DNA of 64,000 nucleotides from Bradyrhizobium sp. CER78 (GTDB lineage Bacteria > Pseudomonadota > Alphaproteobacteria > Rhizobiales > Xanthobacteraceae): NCBI RefSeq assembly GCF_029846235.1, contig NZ_JARVWP010000011.1, positions 175,219-239,218 on the forward strand, in the 5' to 3' direction. Shown here piece by piece: positions 7,923-16,594 of the stretch. The translations under genes and the position numbers were made by a program. Below the pieces are notes generated by a model. It saw nothing but the letters and a program-made list of their open reading frames with translations. It was not told the DNA's origin and ran no database searches. Position 1 is the first letter of the stretch. Each line of letters begins with the position of its first letter.

Positions 7923-9125
7923 ATGGCCTTCCTGTCCGCTGCGCTCGACCGTGTGAAGCCGTCCGCGACGATCGCGGTCACGGACAAAGCACGCGCGCTG
8001 AAAGCCGCGGGCCGCAACGTCATCGGCCTCGGCGCCGGCGAGCCTGACTTCGACACGCCCGCCAACATCAAGCTGGCTGCGATCCACGCGATCGAGGCCG
8101 GCAAGACCAAGTACACCGATGTCGGCGGCATTCCGGAGCTCAAGGAAGCCATCATCAACAAGTTCTCGCGCGAGAACGGACTGACCTACAAGCCGAACCA
8201 GATCATCGTCGGCACCGGCGGCAAGCAGGTGCTCTACAACGCGCTGATGGCGACCATCAATCCCGGTGACGAGGTGATCATCCCGGCGCCGTATTGGGTC
8301 AGCTATCCCGAGATGGTCGCGCTCGCCGGCGGCGAGTCGGTCCCGGTGGTGTGCCCGGCATCGACCGGCTTCAAGCTGCGCCCGGAAGATCTCGAGAAGG
8401 CGATCACGCCGAAGACCAAATGGGTGATCCTGTGCTCGCCGTCGAACCCGACCGGCTCGGCCTATACCAGGAGCGAGCTCAAGGCGATCACCGACGTGCT
8501 GGTCAAGCATCCGCATGTGTGGGTGATGACCGACGACATGTACGAGCACCTCGTCTATGACGACTTCGTCTTCACCACCGCGGCACAGGTCGAGCCGAGC
8601 CTCTACGATCGCACATTGACCGTGAACGGCGTGTCGAAGGCCTACTGCATGACCGGCTGGCGCATCGGCTATGCCGGCGGCCCGGCGCAGCTGATCAAGG
8701 CGATGGCGACGATCCAGTCGCAGTCGACCTCGAACCCGTCGTCGATCGCGCAGTGGGCATCGGTCGAGGCGCTCAACGGTCCGCAGGACTTCATTGCCGC
8801 GAACAACAAGGTGTTCAAGGAACGCCGCGACCTCGTGGTGTCGATGCTCAATCAGGCGAGCGGCATCGAGTGCCCGCGCCCGGAAGGCGCGTTCTACGTC
8901 TATCCGTCCTGCGCCGGCACGATCGGCAAGACCGCGCCGTCGGGCAAGGTGATCGACAACGACGAGGCCTTCGTCACCGAGCTGCTCGAAAGCGAAGGCG
9001 TCGCTGTCGTGCAGGGCTCGGCGTTCGGGCTCGGCCCGGCGTTCCGCATCTCCTACGCCACCAGGACCTCGGATCTCGAGGATGCCTGCAAGCGCATCCA
9101 GCGCTTCTGCGGTAATCTGCGATAG
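7923..9125 (+). CDS. aatA: Aspartate aminotransferase (class I, PLP)
   Basis: A 400-residue PLP enzyme of the subgroup Ib aspartate aminotransferases (aspartate + 2-oxoglutarate to oxaloacetate + glutamate). Seen: GAGEPDFDTP near residue 38, SPSNPTGSAY, TDDMYEHLVYD, the Schiff-base Lys239 in NGVSKAYCMTGWRIGY, and the carboxylate-binding Arg in FRISYAT near the C-terminus. The ATG at 7923 was chosen over the one at 7917 because AGGAG then sits 6 nt upstream. Cytosolic, monocistronic, followed by a strong terminator. Some Ib enzymes also accept prephenate, which cannot be excluded. Confidence 0.95.
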   Translation: MAFLSAALDRVKPSATIAVTDKARALKAAGRNVIGLGAGEPDFDTPANIKLAAIHAIEAGKTKYTDVGGIPELKEAIINKFSRENGLTYKPNQIIVGTGGKQVLYNALMATINPGDEVIIPAPYWVSYPEMVALAGGESVPVVCPASTGFKLRPEDLEKAITPKTKWVILCSPSNPTGSAYTRSELKAITDVLVKHPHVWVMTDDMYEHLVYDDFVFTTAAQVEPSLYDRTLTVNGVSKAYCMTGWRIGYAGGPAQLIKAMATIQSQSTSNPSSIAQWASVEALNGPQDFIAANNKVFKERRDLVVSMLNQASGIECPRPEGAFYVYPSCAGTIGKTAPSGKVIDNDEAFVTELLESEGVAVVQGSAFGLGPAFRISYATRTSDLEDACKRIQRFCGNLR

Positions 9126-9145
9126 TCGATTCCGAACCGAGAGAC

Positions 9146-9184
9146 CAAAAAACGCTCCCGCACCAGGTGCGGGAGCGTTTTCGT
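9146..9184 (+). terminator. Rho-independent terminator after aatA
   Basis: Perfect stem around CGCTCCCGCACC and its inverse, with a T-run (TTTT) after it and As before it, 25 nt past the aatA stop. It could work in both directions. Confidence 0.9.
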
Positions 9185-9384
9185 TGATGCGCTGAGATCG
9201 CCTGCCGGTAAAATCGCAGGGTCAAATCACATCACGCTCATCTCACGCGCGTGTGTACGAACATCGATGCCACACGCGGGAAGTTTTTACGGCCTCTTTG
9301 CGAACTGCCTTGTTTTGGACACGACCCTTGCTTTCTGTCCGCCGCGCAAATTTGCAATTCAGTTCACCTTGCGGAGACAGACCA

Positions 9385-9909
9385 ATGCGACTTTCGACCC
9401 TCACCTTTGCAGCGCTTGCGTTGCTGGCGCCGTTCGCCACCGCCAACGCGGCGCCTCAACAGGTTCAAGCCGGGGTCCTGCAGTGCCAGGGCGGCGAGAA
9501 TGTCGGCTTCGTCGTCGGCTCTGTCGCCCGCCTCGAATGCGTGTTCCAGAGCGGCGGCCGCCGGCCCGAGCCGTATCTCGCGACCGTGAAGCGGATCGGC
9601 GTCGACCTCGGCTTCACCGGGCAGACCCAGCTCGCCTGGGCCGTCAGTGCGCCGACCACGGTGGTGCCGCGCGGTGCGCTTGCCGGCAGCTACGGCGGCG
9701 TCGGCGTCAACGCTTCGGTCGGCCTCGGCGCCGGCGGTAACTTCCTGTTCGGTGGCCCGAACAACGCCTATGCGCTGCAGCCGATCAGCGTGCAGGGCCA
9801 GACCGGCCTCAACGTCGCGGCCGGCATCGCCGGGATCGATCTCGAGCCGGTCCGCACCAACGGTCCGCGCCGGCATCATCGCCACCACCGTCATCATCAC
9901 CACCACTAG
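9385..9909 (+). CDS. DUF992 secreted protein with His-rich tail
   Basis: A 174-residue exported protein: signal peptide of about 21 residues ending ANA-AP, then the DUF992 pattern (VQAGVLQCQGG, VGSVARLECVF, GVDLGFTGQTQLAWAV, GALAGSYGGV, LQPISVQGQ, GLNVAAGIAGIDL). The last 15 residues are mostly His and Arg (ending HHRHHHHH), absent from the paralogue downstream, which suggests metal binding. The ATG follows a GGAG-type ribosome binding site. Two cysteines (in LQCQGG and LECVF) may form a disulfide. Periplasmic; function unknown. Paralogue at 10231. Confidence 0.88.
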   Translation: MRLSTLTFAALALLAPFATANAAPQQVQAGVLQCQGGENVGFVVGSVARLECVFQSGGRRPEPYLATVKRIGVDLGFTGQTQLAWAVSAPTTVVPRGALAGSYGGVGVNASVGLGAGGNFLFGGPNNAYALQPISVQGQTGLNVAAGIAGIDLEPVRTNGPRRHHRHHRHHHHH

Positions 9910-9918
9910 ATTATGTCT

Positions 9919-9971
9919 TGACGCGTTTTCTTCACGCGAACCGGTATCCACTTCGCTCGAAAACGCTCTAG
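9919..9971. repeat. Palindromic repeat, family B (GACGCGTTTTC)
   Basis: A 53-bp element with outer inverted arms GCGTTTTC and GAAAACGC. A near-identical copy is at 32719-32772. Confidence 0.88.
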
Positions 9972-9992
9972 GCTGGTTGGTGTTCGATCAAA

Positions 9993-10021
9993 GGGGCCCG
10001 CGAAAGCGGGCCTCTTTTTTT
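9993..10021 (+). terminator. Rho-independent terminator after first DUF992 gene
   Basis: Stem GGCCCGC/GCGGGCC with loop GAAA, followed by TCTTTTTTT. It lies about 85 nt past the stop, separated by the family B repeat. Confidence 0.85.
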
Positions 10022-10230
10022 GCGGCCTGTTGTTTGCTGTCCATTGCTGACCAAACTTCAGCCCCGAAGGAACATAGCAATAGCGCCACATCCCCCAACA
10101 ATCGGTGGCTGAGCACCGCAAATTCTGGCCGACCATCCGATGTTATGGCATAGGATGCGAACGGCGCCGCAGACACGGCGCCGTTCTGTTCTCTGCTCGC
10201 GTCATGCCTCTCAGCCGGAGACTCCCCAAC

Positions 10231-10713
10231 ATGCGTCGCTTCACTCTCCTCGCCGCTGCCGCCATCGCTACGCTGACCGCAATCGTTGGCGCCGACGCCC
10301 AACAGCCGAGCCAGCGCGTACAGGTCGGCGTCCTGGAATGCCGCGGTGGCGCGAGCGTCGGCTTCATCGTCGGGTCCGTGACCCATCTCGGCTGCGTGCT
10401 GCGCGCCAACGGTTTGCCCGAGGATCGGTACATCGCGACCATCCAGAAGGTCGGCATCGATCTCGGTATCACCCAGGAATCGGCATTGGCCTGGGGCGTC
10501 TACGCGCCGGTGGAGCGGCTCGGGCCGGGTGCGCTTTCCGGCAACTATGCCGGTGCGCAGGGCAGCGCGACGCTTGGCGTCGGCGTCGGCGGCAACGTGC
10601 TGGTCGGCGGCTCCGACAACACGATCGCGTTGCAGCCGCTCAGCGTGCAGGGCCAGGTTGGCGTCAACATCGCCGCCGGCCTCGAGAGCCTGGAACTGCG
10701 TCCGGGGCGCTAA
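10231..10713 (+). CDS. DUF992 secreted protein (paralogue)
   Basis: A 160-residue exported protein with signal peptide (MRRFTLLAAAAIATLTAIV, cleavage near ADAQQ) and the full DUF992 pattern (VQVGVLECRGG, FIVGSVTHLGCVL, LAWGVYAP, GALSGNYAGA, LQPLSVQGQVGVNIAAG). It aligns along its length with the gene at 9385 but lacks the His-rich tail, so the pair arose by tandem duplication. Its stop overlaps the stop of the convergent hydrolase gene by 4 nt, leaving no room for a terminator between them. Periplasmic, function unknown. Confidence 0.88.
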   Translation: MRRFTLLAAAAIATLTAIVGADAQQPSQRVQVGVLECRGGASVGFIVGSVTHLGCVLRANGLPEDRYIATIQKVGIDLGITQESALAWGVYAPVERLGPGALSGNYAGAQGSATLGVGVGGNVLVGGSDNTIALQPLSVQGQVGVNIAAGLESLELRPGR

Positions 10714-11642
10714 CGCCCGCGCGGACCGTTCTCCAATCTGCCGAAGAAGCCGCGGGCTTCTTCGGCAACGATGCCGGGCGCCTCGGCGTGAACATAGTGT
10801 CCGGTGTCGACGAACCTGATCGAAGGTTCTCTCCAATAGTCCCCCAGCCTGTCCGACCATTCGGGCGAGATCAGCGGATCGCGGCGGCCCCAGAGAAAGC
10901 GCGAGGGCACCTCGATGCGCGGCTGCGCCGGAAGCTTGCCTTCCAGCCAGAGCCGGCGATTGGGCGCGGACGAGAGATACCAGTCGAAGCCGCCCTGGAT
11001 GTTGCCCGGCTTCATGAAGTTATCGACATAGGCTTCCAGCAGGTCGCCGAACACGGCGGGATCGTCGCCCGACCAATGGTCGAGGAAGTGGCGGAAATAG
11101 AGCCGGCATGACTCGCGCGAGTTGCCGACCAGTTGCGCCGCCCATGGCAGCTGCTGGAAGTATTGATACCAGACCTCGATCAGGTGAGCGGGCTCGCCGT
11201 AGCGGTGGCCGAGGCCTGGATACGGCGTGCACAGATAGAGCGTACCCGTCAGCCGCTGCGGCTGACGATGCGACATCGCCTGCATGACATAGGCGCCGAG
11301 ATCGCCGCCGATCACGCCGAAGCGGTCATGACCGAGCGCGTCCATGACCGCGAACATATCCTGCGCGTGGCGCTCCGCGGTCGCGGAGGCATCGGGTCGT
11401 GGCGCCGGCTTGCCGGTGTCGCCGCAGCCGCGCAGGTCGGGGGCGATCAGCTCGAAACTATCGCCGAGGCGCAGCATCAGCGGGCGCCACACCAGCCAGA
11501 ACTCCGGCCAGCCGTGCAGCAGCAGCAGCGGCGGGCCCTTGCCGAAGCGCGCGACGTTGACGCGCAGGCCGCCGATATCGATCTTCTGTTGCGTGATGCC
11601 TGCCGCGGCTGCGTCCGCGAAGGCTTTTTCCAGCGCCGTCAT
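10710..11642 (-). CDS. Alpha/beta hydrolase, epoxide-hydrolase-like
   Basis: A 310-residue alpha/beta hydrolase. The oxyanion motif HGWP is at 43-46, the nucleophile elbow has Asp114 (GGDLGAY) instead of Ser, and the acid/base pair is Asp255 (WGRRDP) with His282 (TGHYVHAEAP). An Asp nucleophile with HGXP points to epoxide hydrolases, haloalkane or fluoroacetate dehalogenases rather than esterases. The cap domain (about 135-230) is rich in Trp and Tyr (YQYFQQLPW, WYLSS). Transcribed divergently from a LysR regulator 124 nt away that probably controls it. Substrate unknown. Confidence 0.88.
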   Translation of the reverse strand: MTALEKAFADAAAAGITQQKIDIGGLRVNVARFGKGPPLLLLHGWPEFWLVWRPLMLRLGDSFELIAPDLRGCGDTGKPAPRPDASATAERHAQDMFAVMDALGHDRFGVIGGDLGAYVMQAMSHRQPQRLTGTLYLCTPYPGLGHRYGEPAHLIEVWYQYFQQLPWAAQLVGNSRESCRLYFRHFLDHWSGDDPAVFGDLLEAYVDNFMKPGNIQGGFDWYLSSAPNRRLWLEGKLPAQPRIEVPSRFLWGRRDPLISPEWSDRLGDYWREPSIRFVDTGHYVHAEAPGIVAEEARGFFGRLENGPRGR

Positions 11643-11705
11643 TGCGACCTCCTGTGGTTTGCCGCAGGCTGTCCGCGTTGGCGCGTCCGGTCCAATACTC
11701 GTTCG

Positions 11706-11730
11706 ATACGGTTGCAGAGCTATTGCGTAT
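11706..11730. promoter_or_regulatory. Possible LysR operator
   Basis: Weak dyad ATACG-N15-CGTAT in the divergent hydrolase/LysR gap, 36 nt before the regulator start. The location fits; the arms are short. Confidence 0.3.
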
Positions 11731-11766
11731 GGCTGCCGTCGCCGGCCGCCGTGCTATAGCGGTGGC

Positions 11767-12675
11767 ATGGAATTGCGACACCTCAGATACTTCGTGGCGC
11801 TCGGCGAGGAATTGAATTTCACCCGCGCGGCCGAACGCCTGCACATCGCGCAGCCTCCGCTCAGCCAGCAGATCCGTCAGCTCGAGGATGAGCTCGGCGT
11901 CACGCTGCTGCAGCGGAATAGCCGCCCTATCAGGCTCACCGAGGCCGGCGAGCTGTTTCTTGCGCGCGCACGCACGGTGCTCGCAAGTTTCGAGAATGCG
12001 GTTGCCGACACGCGGCGCGTCGGGCGCGGCCAGGCCGGCAGACTCGGAATCGGATTCGTCGGCTCTGCCATGTTTGCCGGCCTTCCCGACATCGTCGGCG
12101 CCTATCGTGACGCCTGTCCCGATGTCGAGCTCGTGCTCGACGAGATGCTGGCGGCGGAGATCGCCGAGGCGCTGCGCCGCCGCCGGATCGATGTCGGCTT
12201 CGCACGTCCGGCACTGCTCGCCGAGACGGGGTTTGCCCAACGCCTCCTCCTGGAGGAGCCCTATGTTGCAGCGCTGCCGCGCGCGCATCCTCTCGCGGCG
12301 CGGCGCGACATTGCGCTTTCCGAATTGTCCGACGATGCCTTCGTGCTGTATCCGGCACGGCCGGAGCCTTCGGTCACGGGCCTGATCGTGAACGCATGCC
12401 AGGCGGCAGGCTTCACGCCGCGGCTGGCGCAGGAGGTTCTGCATCTGCAAACCGCGATCGGTCTGATCGCTGCCGGTGTCGGTGTGTCGCTCGTTCCGGA
12501 GGCCGCGGCGCGCGCGCAGACCGGTCGCGGCGTCGCTTACGTTAGCCTTTCCGCACCGGTGGTGACGGCCCCGCTCACGATTGCGTGGCGTGAGGAAGAT
12601 GCATCGCCTGCCGTGCAGCGCCTGGTCGACATCGCCGCGCGCTGGCACGAGATCGCTCCAGGGGTCGCGCGCTAG
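11767..12675 (+). CDS. LysR family transcriptional regulator
   Basis: A 302-residue LysR regulator. The winged HTH is at the N-terminus (LRYFVALGEELNFTRAAERL, then AQPPLSQQIRQLEDELG), followed by the linker helix and the two-lobed periplasmic-binding-type effector domain from about residue 90. It resembles the CatR/BenM-like branch that begins MELRHLRYF. Divergent from the epoxide-hydrolase-like gene, so it probably senses that enzyme's substrate or product and activates it. Specific ligand unknown. Confidence 0.9.
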   Translation: MELRHLRYFVALGEELNFTRAAERLHIAQPPLSQQIRQLEDELGVTLLQRNSRPIRLTEAGELFLARARTVLASFENAVADTRRVGRGQAGRLGIGFVGSAMFAGLPDIVGAYRDACPDVELVLDEMLAAEIAEALRRRRIDVGFARPALLAETGFAQRLLLEEPYVAALPRAHPLAARRDIALSELSDDAFVLYPARPEPSVTGLIVNACQAAGFTPRLAQEVLHLQTAIGLIAAGVGVSLVPEAAARAQTGRGVAYVSLSAPVVTAPLTIAWREEDASPAVQRLVDIAARWHEIAPGVAR

Positions 12676-12854
12676 GGAACTGGCGCATCGGACGCAATTT
12701 TTCCGGAGAGCGGCGGCGCACGGCTCCGCGATCGTAAACGTCCGCGACGCCGCACCGCAGCGACGTTTTCCCGCTTGCCAAATGTCAAACGCAGGCAGAG
12801 CATGAACGGTCGCCGACCCAATCATGGGCCGAGCTCCAGCACGAGGAGGCGGCA

Positions 12855-14903
12855 ATGGGACAAGACGTCAGAAGTCCCCGAGGTCCACGGTGCATCGCAT
12901 TGGTGGGCCCTTTCCAAAGCGGTAAAACCACACTTCTGGAAGCGATCCTGGCGCGCACTGGCGCCATCAAGACTGCCGGCAGCGTCGATGCCGGAACCTC
13001 CGTCGGCGATGCCAGCCCCGAGGCGCGTCAACACAAGATGGGCGTAGGCCTGACCGCCGCCACCACCACCTTTATGGGGGACAGCTACACCTTTATCGAT
13101 TGTCCCGGCTCGATCGAATTCGCGCACGACATGCGTGCCGCGTTACCGGCGGTCGATGCCGCGGTCGTGGTCTGCGAAGCTGACGAGAAGAAGCTGCCGC
13201 AGCTGCAAATCATCCTGCGCGAGCTCGAGGAGCTCGGGATTCCCCGTTTCCTGTTCTTGAACAAGATCGACCGCGCCAACAAGCGCGTCCGCGAGACGCT
13301 CTCGACGCTGCAGCCGGCGTCGCGCGTGCCGCTGGTGCTGCGCCAGATTCCGATCTGGAACGGCGATCTGATCGAAGGCTTCGTCGACCTCGCGCTGGAG
13401 CGCGCCTTCGTCTATCGCGAGCACAAGCCTTCGGAAGTGATGGCGCTGGAGGGCGGCAATCTCGACCGCGAGAAGGAAGCGCGCTTCTCGATGCTGGAAA
13501 AGCTCGCCGATCACGACGACGCGCTGATGGAGCAATTGCTGGAGGACATCCAGCCGCCGCGCGATGCCGTGTTCGACGACCTCGCCCGCGAATTGCGTGA
13601 AGGGCAAATCTGTCCAGTGCTGCTTGGTGCCGCGAGCCGCGGGAACGGCGTGCTTCGCCTGATGAAGGCGCTGCGCCACGAGGCGCCCGGTGTCACTGAG
13701 ACGGCCAGCCGGCTCGGCATCAAGGACCAGAAGGATGCGCTGGCCTATGTGTTCAAGACCGTGCACCTGCAGCACGGCGGCAAGCTGTCGCTGGCGCGCG
13801 TGCTCATGGGCCACCTCGACGACGGCGCGACGCTGCAATCCTCAAGCGGCGACAGCGGACGCGTCTCCGGCATCCTCGCGGTCTCGGGCACCCATGACAG
13901 CAAGCGGCCGTCGGCGGAGGCCGGCGACACCGTCGCGCTGGGCAAGCTCGATGCAATCAAGACCGGCGATACGGTCTCGAGCGGCAAGACGGCCCCAACC
14001 TCGCTGGCGAAGGTCGAGCCGGCCGCGGCCGTGCTGTCGATCTCGATATCAGCGACCGACCGCAAGGACGACGTCAAGCTCGGCCAGGCGCTGCTGCGGC
14101 TGAACGAGGAGGACCCCTCGCTGACGATGATCCAGAACCCGCGCACCCATGACACCGTGCTGTGGGGGCAGGGCGAGATGCATCTGCGCGTCGCCCAGGA
14201 ACGGCTGAAGGACCGCTACGGCGTCAACGTCAAATCGCATCCGCCGGCGATCGGCTACCAGGAGACCATCCGTAAAGCCATTACCCAGCGCGGCCGGCAC
14301 AAGAAGCAGTCCGGCGGCCACGGCCAGTTCGGCGATGTGGTGCTCGACATCAAGCCGAAGCCACGCGGCTCGGGCTTCGAATTCCACGAGAAGGTGGTCG
14401 GCGGCGCGGTGCCGCGCAACTATATCGGTGCGGTGGAAGAGGGCGTCGTCGACGCGCTGGCGCGCGGCCCGCTCGGTTTCCCGGTGATCGACGTCGACGT
14501 CACGCTGACCGACGGCTCCTATCACAGCGTCGATTCCTCCGATCTCGCGTTCCGCACCGCGGCGCGGATCGGGGTCAGCGAAGGGTTGCCGCAGTGCCAG
14601 CCCGTGCTGCTCGAGCCGATCCATATGGTCGAGATCGTCTGTCCGACCGACGCCACCGCCAAGGTCAATGCGATCCTGTCGGCGCGCCGCGGCCAGATCC
14701 TCGGCTTCGACACCCGCGAGGGCTGGAGCGGCTGGGACTGCGTCCGCGCCACGATGCCGGAATCCGAGATCGGCGACCTCATCGTCGAGCTGCGTTCGGC
14801 CACCGCCGGCGCCGGCACCTTCACCCGCCAGTTCGACCGCATGGCCGAAGTGACGGGCCGCGCTGCCGAACAGATCATCGCCGCGCATCGCGACGCGGCG
14901 TGA
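12855..14903 (+). CDS. EF-G-like translational GTPase with degenerate switch II
   Basis: A 682-residue protein with the full EF-G domain layout: GTPase (1-265), beta-barrel domain II (290-395), then domains III, IV and V. The P-loop is GPFQSGKTT (18-26) and NKID is intact, but switch II reads DCPGS (82-86) where canonical EF-G has DTPGH: the catalytic His is Ser86. Switch I is also divergent (HKMGVGLTAATTTF). Domain IV keeps GGHGQFGDV. There is no rpsL-rpsG-tuf context, so this is the EF-G-like paralogue, not housekeeping fusA. Role uncertain (ribosome recycling or stress have been suggested for related EF-G2 proteins). A 10-bp perfect stem-loop follows. Confidence 0.88.
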   Translation: MGQDVRSPRGPRCIALVGPFQSGKTTLLEAILARTGAIKTAGSVDAGTSVGDASPEARQHKMGVGLTAATTTFMGDSYTFIDCPGSIEFAHDMRAALPAVDAAVVVCEADEKKLPQLQIILRELEELGIPRFLFLNKIDRANKRVRETLSTLQPASRVPLVLRQIPIWNGDLIEGFVDLALERAFVYREHKPSEVMALEGGNLDREKEARFSMLEKLADHDDALMEQLLEDIQPPRDAVFDDLARELREGQICPVLLGAASRGNGVLRLMKALRHEAPGVTETASRLGIKDQKDALAYVFKTVHLQHGGKLSLARVLMGHLDDGATLQSSSGDSGRVSGILAVSGTHDSKRPSAEAGDTVALGKLDAIKTGDTVSSGKTAPTSLAKVEPAAAVLSISISATDRKDDVKLGQALLRLNEEDPSLTMIQNPRTHDTVLWGQGEMHLRVAQERLKDRYGVNVKSHPPAIGYQETIRKAITQRGRHKKQSGGHGQFGDVVLDIKPKPRGSGFEFHEKVVGGAVPRNYIGAVEEGVVDALARGPLGFPVIDVDVTLTDGSYHSVDSSDLAFRTAARIGVSEGLPQCQPVLLEPIHMVEIVCPTDATAKVNAILSARRGQILGFDTREGWSGWDCVRATMPESEIGDLIVELRSATAGAGTFTRQFDRMAEVTGRAAEQIIAAHRDAA

Positions 14904-14913
14904 TGCTGGCTGT

Positions 14914-14937
14914 GATCACGCCCCCGCGGGCGTGATC
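14914..14937 (+). terminator. Stem-loop after EF-G-like gene
   Basis: Perfect 10-bp stem GATCACGCCC/GGGCGTGATC with a 4-nt loop, 10 nt past the stop. No T-run follows, so termination may be weak or Rho-aided. Confidence 0.55.
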
Positions 14938-14994
14938 GTTGGCAGGATGGTCCGGGCCAGCTAGCTTGCGTCCCTATGGGGGCGCAAGGACATC

Positions 14995-15636
14995 ATGCTG
15001 GAATCCCGCCGTAACCTGGCGCTGGCCTGCGCGCTCAGCGCGCTGGCCGGCTATGTCGATGCCATCGGCTATCTGCAGCTCGGCGGACTGTTCGTCTCCT
15101 TCATGAGCGGCAACTCGACGCGGCTCGGTGTGACGCTGGCCGCGGGGCATTGGCAGCATGCGCTGGAGGCGCTGGCGCTGATCGTGCTGTTCGTGGCGGG
15201 TGCCGCAGCCGGCAGCCTGGTCGTGCTCAGCCGCATCGCGCATCGCCAGTCCCTCATCCTGCTCGTCGAGGCGCTGCTGCTGGCGGCCGCGGCGTTGGCC
15301 TATAACTATGACCTGCCGAACGCCGCCGTCGCGGCCATCGTGCTGGCGATGGGGCTCGAGAACGCCGTGTTCCAGCTTGAAGGCGGGGCCGGGCTGGGCC
15401 TCACCTATGTCACCGGGGCGCTGGTCAAGGTCGGCCAGTTGATCGCCGCCGCACTGACCGGCGGCGCAGGCTGGGCCTGGCTGCCCAATTTGTTGCTGTG
15501 GGCGGCGCTGGTGGCAGGCGCGCTGGCGGGGGCCGCTGCCTACCACTGGATCAACCTCGCCGCGATCTGGTTCGCCGCGGGCACCGCCTTCATCCTCAGT
15601 GCGCTGGTTTTCGCGAACGCGAAGCGGATGGATTGA
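14995..15636 (+). CDS. DUF1275 (YoaK-like) membrane protein
   Basis: A 213-residue membrane protein with about six hydrophobic helices. The family hallmark is at the N-terminus: ALSALAGYVDAIGYLQLGG, then FVSFMSGNSTRLG, and later LAMGLENAVFQ and LTYVTGALVKVGQ. DUF1275 proteins are inner-membrane proteins of unknown role, often described as possible permeases. The shikimate dehydrogenase gene starts 32 nt downstream, so the two may share a transcript. Confidence 0.9.
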   Translation: MLESRRNLALACALSALAGYVDAIGYLQLGGLFVSFMSGNSTRLGVTLAAGHWQHALEALALIVLFVAGAAAGSLVVLSRIAHRQSLILLVEALLLAAAALAYNYDLPNAAVAAIVLAMGLENAVFQLEGGAGLGLTYVTGALVKVGQLIAAALTGGAGWAWLPNLLLWAALVAGALAGAAAYHWINLAAIWFAAGTAFILSALVFANAKRMD

Positions 15637-15667
15637 CAGCGCACGTGCCTTGGCCGATGTCACGGTC

Positions 15668-16525
15668 ATGACATCCTCAAGCATGCCATCCCAAGGCAAA
15701 ACCCGCGCCGCGTGCCTGATCGGCTGGCCGGCGGCGCATTCCCGCTCGCCGCTGATCCACCATTACTGGCTGCGCACGCTCGGCATCGAGGGCGGCTATG
15801 TGATCGAGGCGGTGCCGCCGGAGGATTTCAAGGACTTCCTGTTCCGCTTGTCGCTGCGCGGCTTCGTCGGCGCCAACGTCACCCTCCCGCACAAGGAGCA
15901 GGCGCTGGCGCTGTCGGTACCGGATGCGCGCGCCCGCGCCGTCGGTGCCGCCAACACGCTGTGGTTCGCCGATGGCGAGTTGCGCTCGACCAACACCGAT
16001 GTCGAGGGCTTCATCAACAATCTCGATGCCTGCGCGCCCGGCTGGGACAAGACCGAGGACGCGCTGGTGCTCGGCGCCGGCGGCGCATCGCGCGCGGTGG
16101 TGTTCGGTCTGATCGAGCGCGGGATTGCGCGCGTGCACCTCGTCAACCGCACCATCGACCGCGCCCGCGCGCTTGCCGACCTGTACGGCGCGCGCGTTCA
16201 TCCGGCGACCTGGGACACGGTCGGCGAGTTGTTGCCGCGCGCGGGGCTGCTGGTGAACACGACGTCGCTCGGCCAGCACGGCCAGCCTCCGTTGGTGATC
16301 GATGTCGGCCTGTTGCCGGAGGGCGCGGTTGTTTCCGACATTGTCTACGTGCCGCTGGTGACGCCGTTGCTTGCGGCGGCAACGGCGCGGGGGCTGAAGA
16401 CCGCCGACGGGCTCGGCATGCTGCTGCATCAGGCGGTACGCGGTTTCGAGCTTTGGTTCGGGCAGCGCCCGCAGATAACGGCGGAGCTACGTGCGATCGT
16501 GGAAGCCGATCTCACAAAGACTTGA
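15668..16525 (+). CDS. aroE: Shikimate dehydrogenase
   Basis: A 285-residue enzyme that reduces 3-dehydroshikimate to shikimate with NADPH in aromatic amino acid synthesis. Seen: shikimate-binding AHSRSP near residue 22, catalytic Lys in NVTLPHKEQAL near residue 75, NTD near 112, the nucleotide loop GAGGASRAV near 138 with NRT following, and DGLGMLLHQ near the C-terminus. The start is ATG at 15668; an ATG 5 codons later is possible. It is not next to coaE/dnaQ as in many alphaproteobacteria, and a second aroE-like gene elsewhere could be the housekeeping one, so this may be a quinate/shikimate dehydrogenase paralogue. Confidence 0.87.
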   Translation: MTSSSMPSQGKTRAACLIGWPAAHSRSPLIHHYWLRTLGIEGGYVIEAVPPEDFKDFLFRLSLRGFVGANVTLPHKEQALALSVPDARARAVGAANTLWFADGELRSTNTDVEGFINNLDACAPGWDKTEDALVLGAGGASRAVVFGLIERGIARVHLVNRTIDRARALADLYGARVHPATWDTVGELLPRAGLLVNTTSLGQHGQPPLVIDVGLLPEGAVVSDIVYVPLVTPLLAAATARGLKTADGLGMLLHQAVRGFELWFGQRPQITAELRAIVEADLTKT

Positions 16526-16594
16526 GGGCTGGAATAGCGTCTCCGGAACGGGGTCTGGTGTTAGTCCCCCCGCGTTCCCTCCCGGAGATCACTG

